A stretch of DNA of 64,000 bases from Arthrobacter rhizophilus (GTDB lineage Bacteria > Actinomycetota > Actinomycetes > Actinomycetales > Micrococcaceae). The notes under the pieces were generated by a model, which ran no database searches, was not told where the DNA came from, and saw only the letters and a list, made by a program, of their open reading frames with translations. Positions 1 to 11,208 of this stretch are shown here, piece after piece. Location of the stretch: the NCBI RefSeq assembly GCF_026241105.1, contig NZ_JAPFFT010000005.1:1-64000 (forward strand), written 5' to 3'. The stretch's first letter is position 1. Every line of letters begins with the position of its first letter. Made by a program: the position numbers and the translations under genes.

Positions 1-100
1 AAAACAACCAATTCAATAAAAAATAAACCGGTATCAACAAACTTGGCACACTATTGAGTTCTCAAACAACAGACACAATCCGAATACTTCTCGGAACAAA
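1..100 (-). ncRNA. rRNA operon leader (16S gene lies beyond the left edge)
   Basis: On the minus strand, positions 71 to 45 read as a boxA-like rRNA leader motif (TGTTGTTTGAGAACTCAATA followed by GTGTGCC). This is the conserved anti-termination and processing element found before 16S rRNA in Micrococcaceae and mycobacteria. Transcription runs leftward, so the 16S gene should begin just outside the window. The AT-rich stretch at 1-40 fits the spacer that follows this motif. Motif and strand are seen directly; the 16S gene itself is inferred. Confidence 0.85.
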
Positions 101-146
101 TTCAACTGAATTTCGATGTTCCGCATTTCTTCGCTGCGATGTTTCT

Positions 147-175
147 ACTGTATTTCATTCATTTTCACTTTGCAA
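147..175 (-). promoter_or_regulatory. rRNA operon promoter, proximal copy
   Basis: The minus strand carries TTGCAA at 175-170 and TACAGT at 152-147 with a 17-base spacer. It lies about 75 bases before the boxA-like motif and is the stronger candidate by spacing. Confidence 0.6.
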
Positions 176-235
176 ATCCAGGATTTCTCCCGAAATTCAT
201 CCAAAGTGAATCGAATATCCCCAAAGGGTCGATAA

Positions 236-263
236 ATTATCCGATTTACAGACTTTCGTCCAA
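236..263 (-). promoter_or_regulatory. rRNA operon promoter, upstream copy
   Basis: The minus strand carries TTGGAC at 263-258 and GATAAT at 241-236 with a 16-base spacer, close to the sigma-70-type consensus. It points leftward into the rRNA leader. With the second promoter nearer the leader it forms the tandem arrangement usual for actinobacterial rRNA operons. Confidence 0.6.
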
Positions 264-337
264 ACCGGATCATTCACAATTCAATGGGATTTTGTCGCAA
301 TTTGTCCGCATCAGCGGCAGCAACTCAGAAAACGATA

Positions 338-380
338 CACGCTCCCCCGGAGCCGCGCAAGTCGGCTGCGGAGGAGCGTG
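338..380 (-). terminator. Hairpin downstream of tyrS
   Basis: The arms CACGCTCC (338-345) and GGAGCGTG (373-380) pair, with further GC-rich pairing inside. The hairpin lies about 80 bases past the tyrS stop and before the rRNA promoters. It has no U-tract, as is common for actinobacterial terminators. It would insulate the rRNA operon from tyrS read-through. Confidence 0.6.
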
Positions 381-458
381 CAATAGTCAGCGTCGGCGCG
401 CCTGCACCACGGCACAGAGCGGAACAAACCCGCCCCCACTGTGGAGTCTAGGGAACCG

Positions 459-1769
459 TCAGACCGTCACTTCGACGGTGGCCAGATTCTTCTTCCCGCG
501 GCGCAACAACAGGTACCGGCCGTGAAGAAGTTCCGCCTGGTCGATCACGGCGTCGGGGTCGGTCACCTTGCTGTTGTTCACGTAGGCGCCGCCCTCCCCC
601 ACTGTGCGACGAGCAGCGGACTTGCTCTCGGACAGTCCCGAAGCGACCAAGAGGTCAACGATACCCAGGCCATCCGCGCCGATCGAGGCTGACGGCAGCT
701 CGGCCGTGGCGGACGCCAAGGTAGCTTCATCCAGAACCGAGAGATCGCCATTGCCGAAAAGCGCGGCGGAAGCAGCGATCACTTTCTCCGTTGCGTCGAC
801 TCCGTGCACCAGCGACGTAACTTCATAGGCGAGCCTGCGCTGGCCCTCGCGCGCGAACGGGCGCTCGGCAACAGCGGCTCCAAGTTCCTCAATCTCGGAA
901 CGGCTAAGGAAAGTGAAGATCTTAAGGCGATCAACGACGTCGGCGTCTGCGGTGTTGAGCCAGAACTGGTAGAAGGCATACGGGCTGCACATGTGGGCGT
1001 CCAACCAAATGGCGTTGCCCTCGCTCTTGCCGAATTTGGTGCCGTCCGAATTGGTAATGAGGGGCGTGCCCAGGGCGTGGACAACCTTGCCGTCAACCTT
1101 ACGGATCAGCTCCGTGCCACTCGTGAGGTTGCCCCACTGGTCCGAGCCGCCGGTTTGCAATACGCAGCCGTAATCGCGGTTGAGCTGGAGGTAGTCCATG
1201 CCCTGCAGGATCTGGTAGCTGAACTCGGTGTAGCTGATGCCTTCGTCGGAACTGAGACGGGAGGCGACGGCATCCTTGCGAAGCATGGTGCCCACCCGGA
1301 AATGCTTCCCGATTTCACGTAGGAAATCGATGGCACTCAGGGGCGCGGTCCAGTCAAGGTTGTTCACCATGCGTGCGGCGTTGTCGCCCTCGAAGCTGAG
1401 GAAGCGGCGGACCTGGACCTGAAGGTAGCCAACCCACTCCGAAACTGTGTCCTTCGTGTTCAAGGTGCGTTCCGCCGTCGGGCGCGGGTCGCCGATCAGT
1501 CCGGTGGAGCCGCCCACGAGGCCGAGCGGCTTGTGACCGGCCAGCTGGAGGCGACGCATGAGCAAAAGCTGGACCAAGTTGCCGAGGTGCAGGGACGGTG
1601 CCGTGGGGTCGAAGCCACAGTAATACGTGATCGGGTCCCCGGCGAGCAGCTTTTCCAATTCCGTTTCATCAGTGGAAACGTGGATAAGGCCGCGCCATTT
1701 GAGCTCTTGCCAGATATTGGCAAAGCCCGGGTCGTTGTGCTGGGACTCGAGATTGTTTACGTGTGACAC
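459..1769 (-). CDS. tyrS: Tyrosyl-tRNA synthetase
   Basis: Charges tRNA-Tyr with tyrosine in the cytoplasm. The 436-residue product has the class I HIGH signature as HLGN at residues 61-64, a KMSKS-like loop read as KFGKS in the middle of the protein, and a C-terminal S4-type RNA-binding domain ending at EVTV. Length matches bacterial TyrRS. The frame stays open far upstream, but family similarity begins at a GTG at 1769 (VSHVNNLE). There is no clear Shine-Dalgarno; instead TAACTT lies 7 bases before the GTG, so the mRNA is probably leaderless. It sits downstream of helD and upstream of the rRNA promoters. Confidence 0.96.
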   Translation of the reverse strand: MSHVNNLESQHNDPGFANIWQELKWRGLIHVSTDETELEKLLAGDPITYYCGFDPTAPSLHLGNLVQLLLMRRLQLAGHKPLGLVGGSTGLIGDPRPTAERTLNTKDTVSEWVGYLQVQVRRFLSFEGDNAARMVNNLDWTAPLSAIDFLREIGKHFRVGTMLRKDAVASRLSSDEGISYTEFSYQILQGMDYLQLNRDYGCVLQTGGSDQWGNLTSGTELIRKVDGKVVHALGTPLITNSDGTKFGKSEGNAIWLDAHMCSPYAFYQFWLNTADADVVDRLKIFTFLSRSEIEELGAAVAERPFAREGQRRLAYEVTSLVHGVDATEKVIAASAALFGNGDLSVLDEATLASATAELPSASIGADGLGIVDLLVASGLSESKSAARRTVGEGGAYVNNSKVTDPDAVIDQAELLHGRYLLLRRGKKNLATVEVTV

Positions 1770-1776
1770 GAGTTCT

Positions 1777-1782
1777 AAGTTA
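1777..1782 (-). promoter_or_regulatory. Probable -10 element for leaderless tyrS
   Basis: TAACTT on the minus strand ends 7 bases before the GTG start. That spacing would put the transcription start at the start codon. No good -35 is visible. Confidence 0.4.
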
Positions 1783-1813
1783 GCAGGATTGCCATTCAGC
1801 TTGCTTGTTTCCC

Positions 1814-4042
1814 TCAGCGCTCGATACCCGCGGGCAGCGGCGCGGCGGTAATGAGCCGGAGTCGCTGCGTCGGACGGGTCATGGCGACGTAGAGATCGCC
1901 CACCTTGCCGTGCTCGTGATTGAGCATGGCAGCGGGTTCCAGAACCACGACGCCGTCGAACTCGAGGCCCTTGGCTTCCTTCGGGCTGATGACCACGATG
2001 TCCTGGGAGTAGCTCCCCGCTCCGGTGCCCACGCGGTGGCCGTAGACGCCACGTAGGGCAGCTGCAGCGCGCGGCAGGAGGGCGCCGTCGGCGATCACGG
2101 CGAGGAGTCCGCCGTCGATCGCTTCCAGTTCCCCAGGAAGGATCGCGACGAGGCGGTCCACCATGTCCGCCTTGTCCACGCGGTCCACGATGGGCGACCA
2201 TTTGCCTTCGCGGACGGCCTTGGGAGCCGAAACAACCAGGCCTGCACGGTTCGCCATGCGGACCGCCGCTTCGGCGATCTGCGAGGGGGTGCGGTAGTTG
2301 ACGGTGAGTTCTTCGAGTTGCCAGCGGTCCCCGAACGACGGCGCGAGGGCACTCTGCCAGGAATTCGCACCGGCAGAGGAACTCGTCTGGGCGATATCGC
2401 CGACGATCGTGAAGGACTTCAACGGGCAGCGGCGGACCAAAAGCCGCCACTGCATGGGCGAGAGCTCCTGGGCTTCGTCCACCACGATGTGTCCGAACGC
2501 CCACGAACGATCGGTCGTGGCACGTTCTGCCGCCGTCAGGCGCGTCTCGCGCTCCTGGTTCTGATCGGCGAGTTCCTCGGCCGTCATCAGTACGTCGACG
2601 CCCATGGCCTCCATGTTGACCAAGGTCTGCTTGGCGTTGGCGATGTCGCGGGCACGATCGTGCTCTTGCTGCGCCAGTCCCCTGCCGGCGGCAGGATCCA
2701 GCTCTCCCAGAAGCTCAGCAGCCTCGTCGAGCAACGGAACATCGGCTTCCGTCCACGGGGCATCCGCAGGCCGCAGCAGCAACGCGCGCTGCGCCGGTGT
2801 GAGGTGCGGTGTGCAGGCTTCCAGGATGGAGGGCTTGCTGAAGAGCTCGGACACAAGTTTCTCGGGCGTCATGGGCATCCAGCACAGGTTCAAGACGATC
2901 CTGACGTCGCGTGCCGAGCGGACGTCTTCGGCGAGGTAGGAACGATCGGCGTTGTTGCCGATGTTCGACTCCTCGACGATCTCGGTCAGCTGCTCCGTGA
3001 GCTCGCGCAGCAGGATCTTAACAAACGTCACGCGTGCTTCGTTGTGGGGCTTGCCCGTGGCGCGCGCCCTGTCGCGGGCGCGGCGTACCTGCCGGACAGA
3101 CAGCGTGAGCTTGCGGGAATCTACCTCGAGGATGCGGTCCTCCGCGGGAGTCCGCTGCCGGTTGGCCACGGCATTGGCGATGACACCCGCCATGTCCAGC
3201 TTGCCCTTGAGTGCTGCGACATCGGGATCCTGTTCAGGCACGGCATGGATCCCGGGCATGAGGCGTCCAAGGCTGGCCATGACGACGCCGGTCTCGCCGA
3301 GGGAAGGCAGGACCCGCTCGATGTAGTGCATGAACGACGACGACGGGCCAACGAGCAGCACTCCCGCGGACTTCAGGCGGTCACGGTGGGTGTACAGCAG
3401 GTAGGCGGCGCGGTGGAGCGCGACGGCCGTCTTGCCAGTACCGGGACCACCCTGGACAACCAAGGCACCCGAGATGGACGAACGGATAATGCGGTCCTGC
3501 TCGGACTGGATGGTGCCCACAATGTCCGACATACGCCCGGTGCGCTTGGAGTTCAGGGCCGCAAGCAGCGCGCCCTCGCCCTGAAGGGAGGCGTTGTCCG
3601 CCAGCATGCTGGCATCCAGGACATCGTCTTCGATTGCCTTGACCTCGCGGCCTTGCAGTATCAGGTGACGACGACGGCGGACGCCTTGCCGGTCGAAGGC
3701 CGTCGCCTGGTAGAAATGGCCGGCTTCCGGGGCGCGCCAGTCGACCATAAGCCGCTGGAGATCCGCCGTGGAGAGGCCGATGCGGCCAATGTACTGCGCC
3801 TCTCCGGTGTCCAGGTCAAGGCGCCCGAACACGAGACGGTCGTCAACGGCGTCGAGTTGGGCGAGGCGGTCCTCGTAAAGCGCCGCGAAGGCGTCGCGTT
3901 CGGAAACGTTTTGCATGGTGCCTACCGCACCGGCGCGCCGGACTTGCGCTAGCTGCTGGCGCTTTTCCTCCCGCAACTCATCCAGTCGCGAGTAAAGACC
4001 GGCCACGTACTCCCGTTCGTGGAGCAAATCAGCGTCGTGCAT
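1814..4042 (-). CDS. helD: HelD/HelR-type UvrD-like helicase (RNA polymerase recycling factor)
   Basis: A 742-residue superfamily 1 ATPase related to HelD/HelR, proteins that bind RNA polymerase and release stalled complexes. HelR-class members are also linked to rifamycin tolerance. The N-terminus is a charged helical region (about residues 1-45). Walker A is GGPGTGKT near residue 198, the motif II region reads VDEAQELSP, and the C-terminal helicase motif has VNYRTPSQIAEAA. This architecture separates it from true UvrD/PcrA. An upstream rifamycin-associated element was looked for and not seen. It is encoded before tyrS and within 4 kb of an rRNA operon. The exact subfamily (HelD or HelR) is inferred. 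Confidence 0.88.
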   Translation of the reverse strand: MHDADLLHEREYVAGLYSRLDELREEKRQQLAQVRRAGAVGTMQNVSERDAFAALYEDRLAQLDAVDDRLVFGRLDLDTGEAQYIGRIGLSTADLQRLMVDWRAPEAGHFYQATAFDRQGVRRRRHLILQGREVKAIEDDVLDASMLADNASLQGEGALLAALNSKRTGRMSDIVGTIQSEQDRIIRSSISGALVVQGGPGTGKTAVALHRAAYLLYTHRDRLKSAGVLLVGPSSSFMHYIERVLPSLGETGVVMASLGRLMPGIHAVPEQDPDVAALKGKLDMAGVIANAVANRQRTPAEDRILEVDSRKLTLSVRQVRRARDRARATGKPHNEARVTFVKILLRELTEQLTEIVEESNIGNNADRSYLAEDVRSARDVRIVLNLCWMPMTPEKLVSELFSKPSILEACTPHLTPAQRALLLRPADAPWTEADVPLLDEAAELLGELDPAAGRGLAQQEHDRARDIANAKQTLVNMEAMGVDVLMTAEELADQNQERETRLTAAERATTDRSWAFGHIVVDEAQELSPMQWRLLVRRCPLKSFTIVGDIAQTSSSAGANSWQSALAPSFGDRWQLEELTVNYRTPSQIAEAAVRMANRAGLVVSAPKAVREGKWSPIVDRVDKADMVDRLVAILPGELEAIDGGLLAVIADGALLPRAAAALRGVYGHRVGTGAGSYSQDIVVISPKEAKGLEFDGVVVLEPAAMLNHEHGKVGDLYVAMTRPTQRLRLITAAPLPAGIER

Positions 4043-4077
4043 CGAAACGTTCCCCTATCGAAAAAGACGGACCGTCC

Positions 4078-4083
4078 ATTCTA
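4078..4083 (-). promoter_or_regulatory. Probable helD -10 element
   Basis: TAGAAT on the minus strand lies 35 bases before the helD ATG. A GGGGAA ribosome-binding site lies between them. The -35 region is weak. Confidence 0.4.
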
Positions 4084-4188
4084 CAGCGGTTTTGCTTGAC
4101 GTGTGTGAAACAGCCCGCACGCCGGTACGTCACGCAATGTTCACTCAGAGCTAACCTGCAGAGCTTTTCTGTCCCTACCCGGTGGTGC

Positions 4189-4194
4189 TTAAAT
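4189..4194 (+). promoter_or_regulatory. Probable -10 element for leaderless acetyltransferase gene
   Basis: TTAAAT ends 6 bases before the ATG at 4201. No Shine-Dalgarno sequence is present. Confidence 0.3.
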
Positions 4195-4200
4195 GCTGCA

Positions 4201-4836
4201 ATGCAGCACGACGTTGCCCTGACCCGACACGGCATCAGCCTGGTTCCGCTCTCCCCCGCCCATGCCGGCCCACTGTTTGACTTCGTGGACTCCGGGATGT
4301 GGTCCGGCATGGCCGCCGAACAGCCTTTGAGCGCCGCGGAACTGGCCGAACTCTTCTCGGCCCGGCTCGAAGATCCCGCAACCATTCCGTTCGCCGTCGT
4401 CGAGCAGCGGACAGGAGCCCTGCTTGGAACCACCTCCCTGTGCGATTACAGTCCCCGACAGCAGCGCCTGGAGATCGGCGGGACCTTTTACGGGCGCCCC
4501 TTTTGGGGCAGCCACGTCAATCCGGCGGCGAAACAGCTGCTTCTGGCCTACTCCTTCGAAGTGCTGGACGTCCACCGGGTCGGGTTCCGCTGCGACGCGC
4601 GCAATACGCGCAGCGCCTCGGCCATTCAGCGGCTCGGCGCCAGCTACGAGGGCACGCTGCGCGGGCACCGCTTCGCTCCAGACGGCAGCCGCTGCGACAC
4701 GGCCGTGTTCTCGATCCTGCAGGAGGAATGGCCCCAGGTGCGCGAGTCATTGCTTGGTCGCCTGGCGCCCTTCGAACTGCCAGACAACCACTGCGCGTAT
4801 GTGGCCGAACCAACCCGGACCGAACACGCCGCTTGA
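4201..4836 (+). CDS. GNAT family N-acetyltransferase (RimJ/RimL-like)
   Basis: A 211-residue acetyl-CoA-dependent N-acetyltransferase of the RimJ/RimL class, which acts on protein N-termini or small amines. The sequence shows the typical GTTSLCDY and LEIGGTFYG strand pair, then VNPAAKQLLLAYSFE and RVGFRCDARNTRSASAIQRL, a clear GNAT acetyl-CoA-binding fold. The start at 4201 is chosen because TTAAAT ends 6 bases before it (leaderless pattern) and similarity begins there; the frame is open back to 4096. It diverges from helD and converges on the 3-methyladenine glycosylase 18 bases downstream. The substrate cannot be told from sequence. Confidence 0.85.
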   Translation: MQHDVALTRHGISLVPLSPAHAGPLFDFVDSGMWSGMAAEQPLSAAELAELFSARLEDPATIPFAVVEQRTGALLGTTSLCDYSPRQQRLEIGGTFYGRPFWGSHVNPAAKQLLLAYSFEVLDVHRVGFRCDARNTRSASAIQRLGASYEGTLRGHRFAPDGSRCDTAVFSILQEEWPQVRESLLGRLAPFELPDNHCAYVAEPTRTEHAA

Positions 4837-4854
4837 GGGATACCTCCGGAGCTT

Positions 4855-5505
4855 CTAGACGGCGCGGCTGCGGCCCGGCTTGTAGCGGGACACCGTGGGG
4901 TCCCCGGAGAGCCAAAACCGCCAGGGGTAGTCGGCGGAACCGCCGTCGCCTGATACTCCCACCCGGAGACCGCTCGCAACTGCTGATCGCGCGGCCGGGG
5001 TAACCGGAAGTTCGAGGCCGAACGGCTCAGCCAAGGCATCGCGGCCGCTATCTGCTGTGGTCAGCCCCAAAGCGGAGGCAAGTCGGGCGGGTCCGCTGGC
5101 GAGGTCGGTCAGGGATCTCGACGCTGGACGGCGGGACTGTGCCAGGGCGTGCCCGGCCACCACCTCCCCTGCGCGCAACAGCAGCGCGGACGCAACGCCG
5201 TCGGGACCGCAGACAATGTTGGCGCAATAGTGCATGCCATACGTGAAGTACACGTAGAGATGGCCGGCCGGACCAAACATGGGCGCGTTCCGGACCGTGG
5301 GGCCGCCAAAGGTGTGGGATCCAGGATCGGGTTGGGCCGAGTCCCGCGGACCCAGATAGGCCTCGACCTCACTGATCCGGACGGATACCGTGCCCTCAGG
5401 AGTCTGGTGGCTCAGCACAGCGCCAAGGAGCAAAGGCGCTACATCCCGCGGATCTCCGGAAAGGATGGTCCTGATGGCTTCCGGAGCTGCACCCTGCGTT
5501 GTCAT
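4855..5505 (-). CDS. DNA-3-methyladenine glycosylase (Aag/MPG family)
   Basis: Base-excision repair enzyme that removes alkylated purines such as 3-methyladenine from DNA. The 216-residue protein has MPG-fold hallmarks: [16 protein letters not shown] near the N-terminus, [26 protein letters not shown] segments, [12 protein letters not shown] and ALLLRAGEV. Length is normal for bacterial members. It is divergent from the Ada-AlkA gene, so two structurally unrelated alkyl-base glycosylases share a 95-base promoter region. TAGGGT lies 6 bases before the ATG, suggesting a leaderless transcript. Confidence 0.93.
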   Translation of the reverse strand: MTTQGAAPEAIRTILSGDPRDVAPLLLGAVLSHQTPEGTVSVRISEVEAYLGPRDSAQPDPGSHTFGGPTVRNAPMFGPAGHLYVYFTYGMHYCANIVCGPDGVASALLLRAGEVVAGHALAQSRRPASRSLTDLASGPARLASALGLTTADSGRDALAEPFGLELPVTPAARSAVASGLRVGVSGDGGSADYPWRFWLSGDPTVSRYKPGRSRAV

Positions 5506-5511
5506 GCCCAG

Positions 5512-5517
5512 ACCCTA
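5512..5517 (-). promoter_or_regulatory. Probable -10 element for leaderless glycosylase gene
   Basis: TAGGGT on the minus strand ends 6 bases before the ATG at 5505. Confidence 0.4.
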
Positions 5518-5600
5518 GCAAGAATCCGCGAACTGCATCCGCCGCCGGCAATGTCCGATTTCCGCTAGAACGGGCCTTCCGATGCTGCGAGGATGGAGCA

Positions 5601-7166
5601 ATGGACTTTTGGCAACGCTACCGTGCCATCGATGCGCGGGATCCCCGGTTCGATGGCCAGTTCTTCACCGCCGTCCGGTCGACGGGCATCTACTGCCGGC
5701 CGTCGTGCCCGGCCCGGACGCCGAAGGCCGAGAACGTGACGTTCTACGAAACCTCTGCCGCGGCGCACGAGGCCGGGTACAGGGCGTGCAAACGCTGCCT
5801 TCCGGAGGCCGTTCCGGGCACGCCCGCGTGGAACCTGCGCTCGGACGTCGCCGGCCGGGCAATGCGGCTCATCAACGATGGCGCGATCTCCCGGATGGGC
5901 GTCGAAGGACTCGCCACCAGGCTGGGCTACTCTTCCCGTCAGCTCAGCAGGATCCTCAGCCATGAGCTCGGTGCCGGTCCGCTGTCCCTGGCACGGGCCA
6001 GCCGGGCGCAGACGGCCAGGACACTCCTCGTGTCCACCTCGATGAAGCTCGCAGACGTGGCGTTCGCCGCCGGATTCAACAGCGTCCGCCAATTCAACGA
6101 CACCATCAATGAAGTCTTTGCCCTGACCCCGACAGCGCTGCGGGCCACCGCGAAGCCTCTTGGCCAACAGGGCAGGCAGGCCGGGACTACTTCGCTGGCT
6201 CTCAACCTCCCGTTCCGGGAGCCTTTCGACACCGGGATTTTCGATTTCCTCGCCGCCCGCGCGGTTCCCGGCATCGAGCTGGCGAGTCCAACTACCTACG
6301 CGCGAGCCGTCCGCCTGCCGCGCGGCAATGCCTCGTTTACTGTGGAGTACGACGCCGGGGCGCGCGGCGGTGCGCTGACCCTCGCCGTCAGTGCCTTGGA
6401 CCTTCACGATCTTCCAGTCCTTCTGAGCCGCGTGCGACGGTTGTTCGATCTCGACGCCGATCCCCTAGCCGTGGACGAGGCGCTGGCGGCCGATGCCCGG
6501 CTCTGCCCATCAGTGCGTGAGATCCCCGGGATCAGGGTCCCGGGCGCCGTGGACCCCCAGGAGCTGCTCATCCGGGCGATGATCGGCCAGCAAATCACGG
6601 TGGCGGCCGCGCGCACGGCTCTGACCCAGCTGTCCGACGCCGGAACCCGCCTGCCGGAAGGGCATGCCGGACATGCACTTGGCCTGGTTCGTTTGTTCCC
6701 CACGGCGGAGGAAATCGCCCGCTCAGGCCGGGAACTGCTGAGGGGCCCACAGCGCCGCATTGCTTCGGTGCTGTCCGCGGCGGAGGCGATGGCCAGCGGG
6801 GAACTCGACTTCGACTATGGCGACGGCCCCCAAACCCTCGCCGACAAGCTGCTGCCGCTGCCCGGCGTCGGACCCTGGACCGTCGGCTATGTGGCGATGC
6901 GGGTGATCGGCGATCCGGACGTTTTCCTGGCCAACGACGCCGCGGTCCGAAACGGACTCAAGAACCTGGCGGCCGCGGAGGGACTGCCGGCTGACTTCCG
7001 CAATGTGAGCCCGTGGCGTTCCTACGCCACGATGCACCTCTGGAGGGCAGCCGCCAGGAAACGCGGGAGCGCTAGTGCACCGCTGGAACGCTCGATGGCC
7101 ACGGCAGCAACTCCGGCAAATCAACACCGTCCGCGTCGGCAGAAGCCCGCAGGCTCCCCAGGGTAG
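5601..7166 (+). CDS. alkA: AlkA-type DNA glycosylase fused to Ada N-terminal and AraC domains
   Basis: A 521-residue fusion. Residues 1-75 are the Ada zinc domain with four cysteines (C32, C36, C63, C66), which in Ada accepts methyl groups from DNA phosphotriesters and senses damage. Residues 80-190 are an AraC-type DNA-binding domain. Residues 205-500 are AlkA-like, ending in the HhH-GPD segment [17 protein letters not shown] followed by a catalytic Asp in FLANDAAVR. The AlkA part removes alkylated bases; the Ada part probably makes it a damage-responsive regulator. The O6-methylguanine methyltransferase module of Ada is absent. The start at 5601 follows GGATGGAG. The last 95 bases overlap the converging gene. 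Confidence 0.93.
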   Translation: MDFWQRYRAIDARDPRFDGQFFTAVRSTGIYCRPSCPARTPKAENVTFYETSAAAHEAGYRACKRCLPEAVPGTPAWNLRSDVAGRAMRLINDGAISRMGVEGLATRLGYSSRQLSRILSHELGAGPLSLARASRAQTARTLLVSTSMKLADVAFAAGFNSVRQFNDTINEVFALTPTALRATAKPLGQQGRQAGTTSLALNLPFREPFDTGIFDFLAARAVPGIELASPTTYARAVRLPRGNASFTVEYDAGARGGALTLAVSALDLHDLPVLLSRVRRLFDLDADPLAVDEALAADARLCPSVREIPGIRVPGAVDPQELLIRAMIGQQITVAAARTALTQLSDAGTRLPEGHAGHALGLVRLFPTAEEIARSGRELLRGPQRRIASVLSAAEAMASGELDFDYGDGPQTLADKLLPLPGVGPWTVGYVAMRVIGDPDVFLANDAAVRNGLKNLAAAEGLPADFRNVSPWRSYATMHLWRAAARKRGSASAPLERSMATAATPANQHRPRRQKPAGSPG

Positions 7167-7809
7167 GCGTGCGGCCGGCGAGCCACGCCGCGATATCCGT
7201 GATCATGCCGTTGATAGCGACCGCCTGGCGCCCCGAGCCGATGACGAGTTGCGGAAGCCCCAAGGGTTGAAGCACGAATTTCTGGTCTGTCGGGACGCGG
7301 GCCGAGAGGAAATCGAAGAGGTGCTCACAAAACTGCGCGCTCCAGGTCTCCGGTCCGCGACCCATTCCCAGATCCGTGGCGTGGATGACCAGTTCGCGCC
7401 AAAGCGCCAAACCGCCGTCGAGCACTGTTCCGTTCCGGAAGCTGATCCGGGTGTTCCAGCCGGACTCCACGAGTCCGTCGAAGGCCCTCAGTGCCCGGGC
7501 GAGTGCGGTCTCCGTGGCGGTACGGTGTTCGGCGAGGCTGTGGCTGGCTGCGAGCTCAATGGCCTTCGTACGGCCCTCGTAACCGCCGTCGTAGATGTCG
7601 ATGGTCTCGCCGCGGGCGGCGTATTCCAGCTGCCGGGCCATGGCGTTGGAGATGCCGGCAATATGCGCCAGCACGTGGCCGCGGGTCCATCCGGGCAGTT
7701 GGGAGGGAGCTTTGACATCGGCGTCGTTGAGCTTGGAGACGACTTCGGTGACAGTGCCGGCTGCTTTGTGGAGCTCGGCAAGAAGCGCTGAGGTAGTGAT
7801 CTCGGTCAT
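7072..7809 (-). CDS. Maleylpyruvate isomerase family mycothiol-dependent enzyme
   Basis: A 245-residue DinB-fold protein of the mycothiol-dependent maleylpyruvate isomerase family. N-terminal signatures are [15 protein letters not shown] and [14 protein letters not shown], with a metal-site histidine in the first, followed by [15 protein letters not shown]. The C-terminal SCP2-like half ([20 protein letters not shown]) completes the family. Members use mycothiol, the actinobacterial thiol, for isomerisation or detoxification, and the actual substrate is unknown. TACTAT lies 6 bases before the ATG, so it is probably leaderless. Its 3' end overlaps alkA by 95 bases in convergent orientation. 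Confidence 0.85.
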   Translation of the reverse strand: MTEITTSALLAELHKAAGTVTEVVSKLNDADVKAPSQLPGWTRGHVLAHIAGISNAMARQLEYAARGETIDIYDGGYEGRTKAIELAASHSLAEHRTATETALARALRAFDGLVESGWNTRISFRNGTVLDGGLALWRELVIHATDLGMGRGPETWSAQFCEHLFDFLSARVPTDQKFVLQPLGLPQLVIGSGRQAVAINGMITDIAAWLAGRTPTLGSLRASADADGVDLPELLPWPSSVPAVH

Positions 7810-7815
7810 AGCGCC

Positions 7816-7821
7816 ATAGTA
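7816..7821 (-). promoter_or_regulatory. Probable -10 element for the isomerase-family gene
   Basis: TACTAT on the minus strand ends 6 bases before the ATG at 7809, a strong -10 at leaderless spacing. Confidence 0.45.
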
Positions 7822-7868
7822 TCCGACAGAGTTAACCGCGCTGTTAACGAGGATTAACTGACAACGCC

Positions 7869-7948
7869 CCCTCAGCTTGGCATGAAAATCACCGGCGCTC
7901 CTGCACTTGCTGAAGGAGCGTTGGCCGAAACCATGCCAAAGCTGAGGG
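7869..7948. repeat. Composite palindrome downstream of argH
   Basis: The outer arms CCCTCAGCTTGGCATG (7869-7884) and CATGCCAAAGCTGAGGG (7932-7948) pair with one bulged A. The inner arms CGCTCC (7896-7901) and GGAGCG (7915-7920) form a second hairpin inside. It lies 13 bases past the argH stop. It could act as the operon terminator, but the size and two-tier symmetry also fit a dispersed extragenic palindrome. Confidence 0.7.
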
Positions 7949-7961
7949 AGCGTCCGGGACG

Positions 7962-10582
<2,621 letters not shown>

Positions 10583-10632
10583 GAGAGTGCTCCTTTGTTG
10601 TTGCTTGGTTCTTTTGAGTCAAGTGCTTGGGA

Positions 10633-10688
10633 CCGGCCCGAAGGCCGGAATGGTTCAGTTACCGGACCGGGCTAGTTTCCCGGTCCGG
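10633..10688 (-). terminator. Two hairpins between argR and argG
   Basis: A perfect 10-base-pair stem, CCGGACCGGG (10662-10671) with CCCGGTCCGG (10679-10688), spans the argR stop codon. A shorter one, CCGGCC (10633-10638) with GGCCGG (10643-10648), follows. There is no U-tract. They could partially terminate or protect the upstream mRNA, separating argCJBDFR from argGH. Confidence 0.5.
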
Positions 10689-11208
10689 CTTCCTGGGCCA
10701 GTTGGAGGAATCGGGCTGCCAATTCGGCCCCGCCGCCGGGATCCCTGGCAACCAAAAGCAAGGTGTCGTCGCCTGCGATCGTACCCAATACAGACGGCAT
10801 CACCGAGTGGTCGATGGCCAGGGCCAGGAAGTTGGCGGCACCCGGCGGCGTCCGCAGCACCACGATATTGCCCGAAGCCTCCGCGGTGACCAGCAGCTCC
10901 CCGCAAAGCCGGGACAAGCGCGCGTCCAGGATTTCCTGGGTGACACCGCTCTTGGCATTGCGGTCACCACCCTCGCCGGGCACCGCGTAGACCAGTGCAC
11001 CGTCCTTGCCGCGCACGCGCACCGCCCCCAGTTCCACCAGGTCCCTGGAGAGGGTCGCCTGGGTGACCTGGACGCCGTCGTCCGCCAGAAGGGCTGCGAG
11101 CTCTGCCTGCGAGCGCACGGACTCACCCGTCAGGATCGCGGTGATCCGCGCCTGCCGGGCAGTCTTGGTGGCGGGGCTGGCGCCATGCGACGCCGGATGG
11201 GTGGACAC
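10672..11208 (-). CDS. argR: Arginine repressor
   Basis: Arginine-responsive DNA-binding hexamer that represses arg genes at ARG boxes. The 178-residue protein has an N-terminal winged helix with the helix-turn-helix [25 protein letters not shown], where TQATLSRDL is the family signature. The C-terminal arginine-binding domain has [15 protein letters not shown]. The GTG start at 11208 shares a base with the argF stop (TAGTG). It lies inside the operon it should control, and an ARG box sits at the argC promoter. Confidence 0.96.
   Translation of the reverse strand: MSTHPASHGASPATKTARQARITAILTGESVRSQAELAALLADDGVQVTQATLSRDLVELGAVRVRGKDGALVYAVPGEGGDRNAKSGVTQEILDARLSRLCGELLVTAEASGNIVVLRTPPGAANFLALAIDHSVMPSVLGTIAGDDTLLLVARDPGGGAELAARFLQLAQEAGPGN

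Noticed and set aside
1770..2504. Upstream extension of the tyrS frame
   Set aside because: The extension lies opposite codon phase to helD and is Arg/Pro-rich; TyrRS similarity starts only at the GTG at 1769.
2318..3952. Long open frame opposite helD (over 540 codons)
   Set aside because: It is antisense to a strongly recognised gene, has no family resemblance and its composition is that of a high-GC shadow frame.
4043..4200. Rifamycin-associated element before helD
   Set aside because: I looked for the conserved GC-rich inverted repeat of that element and did not see it.
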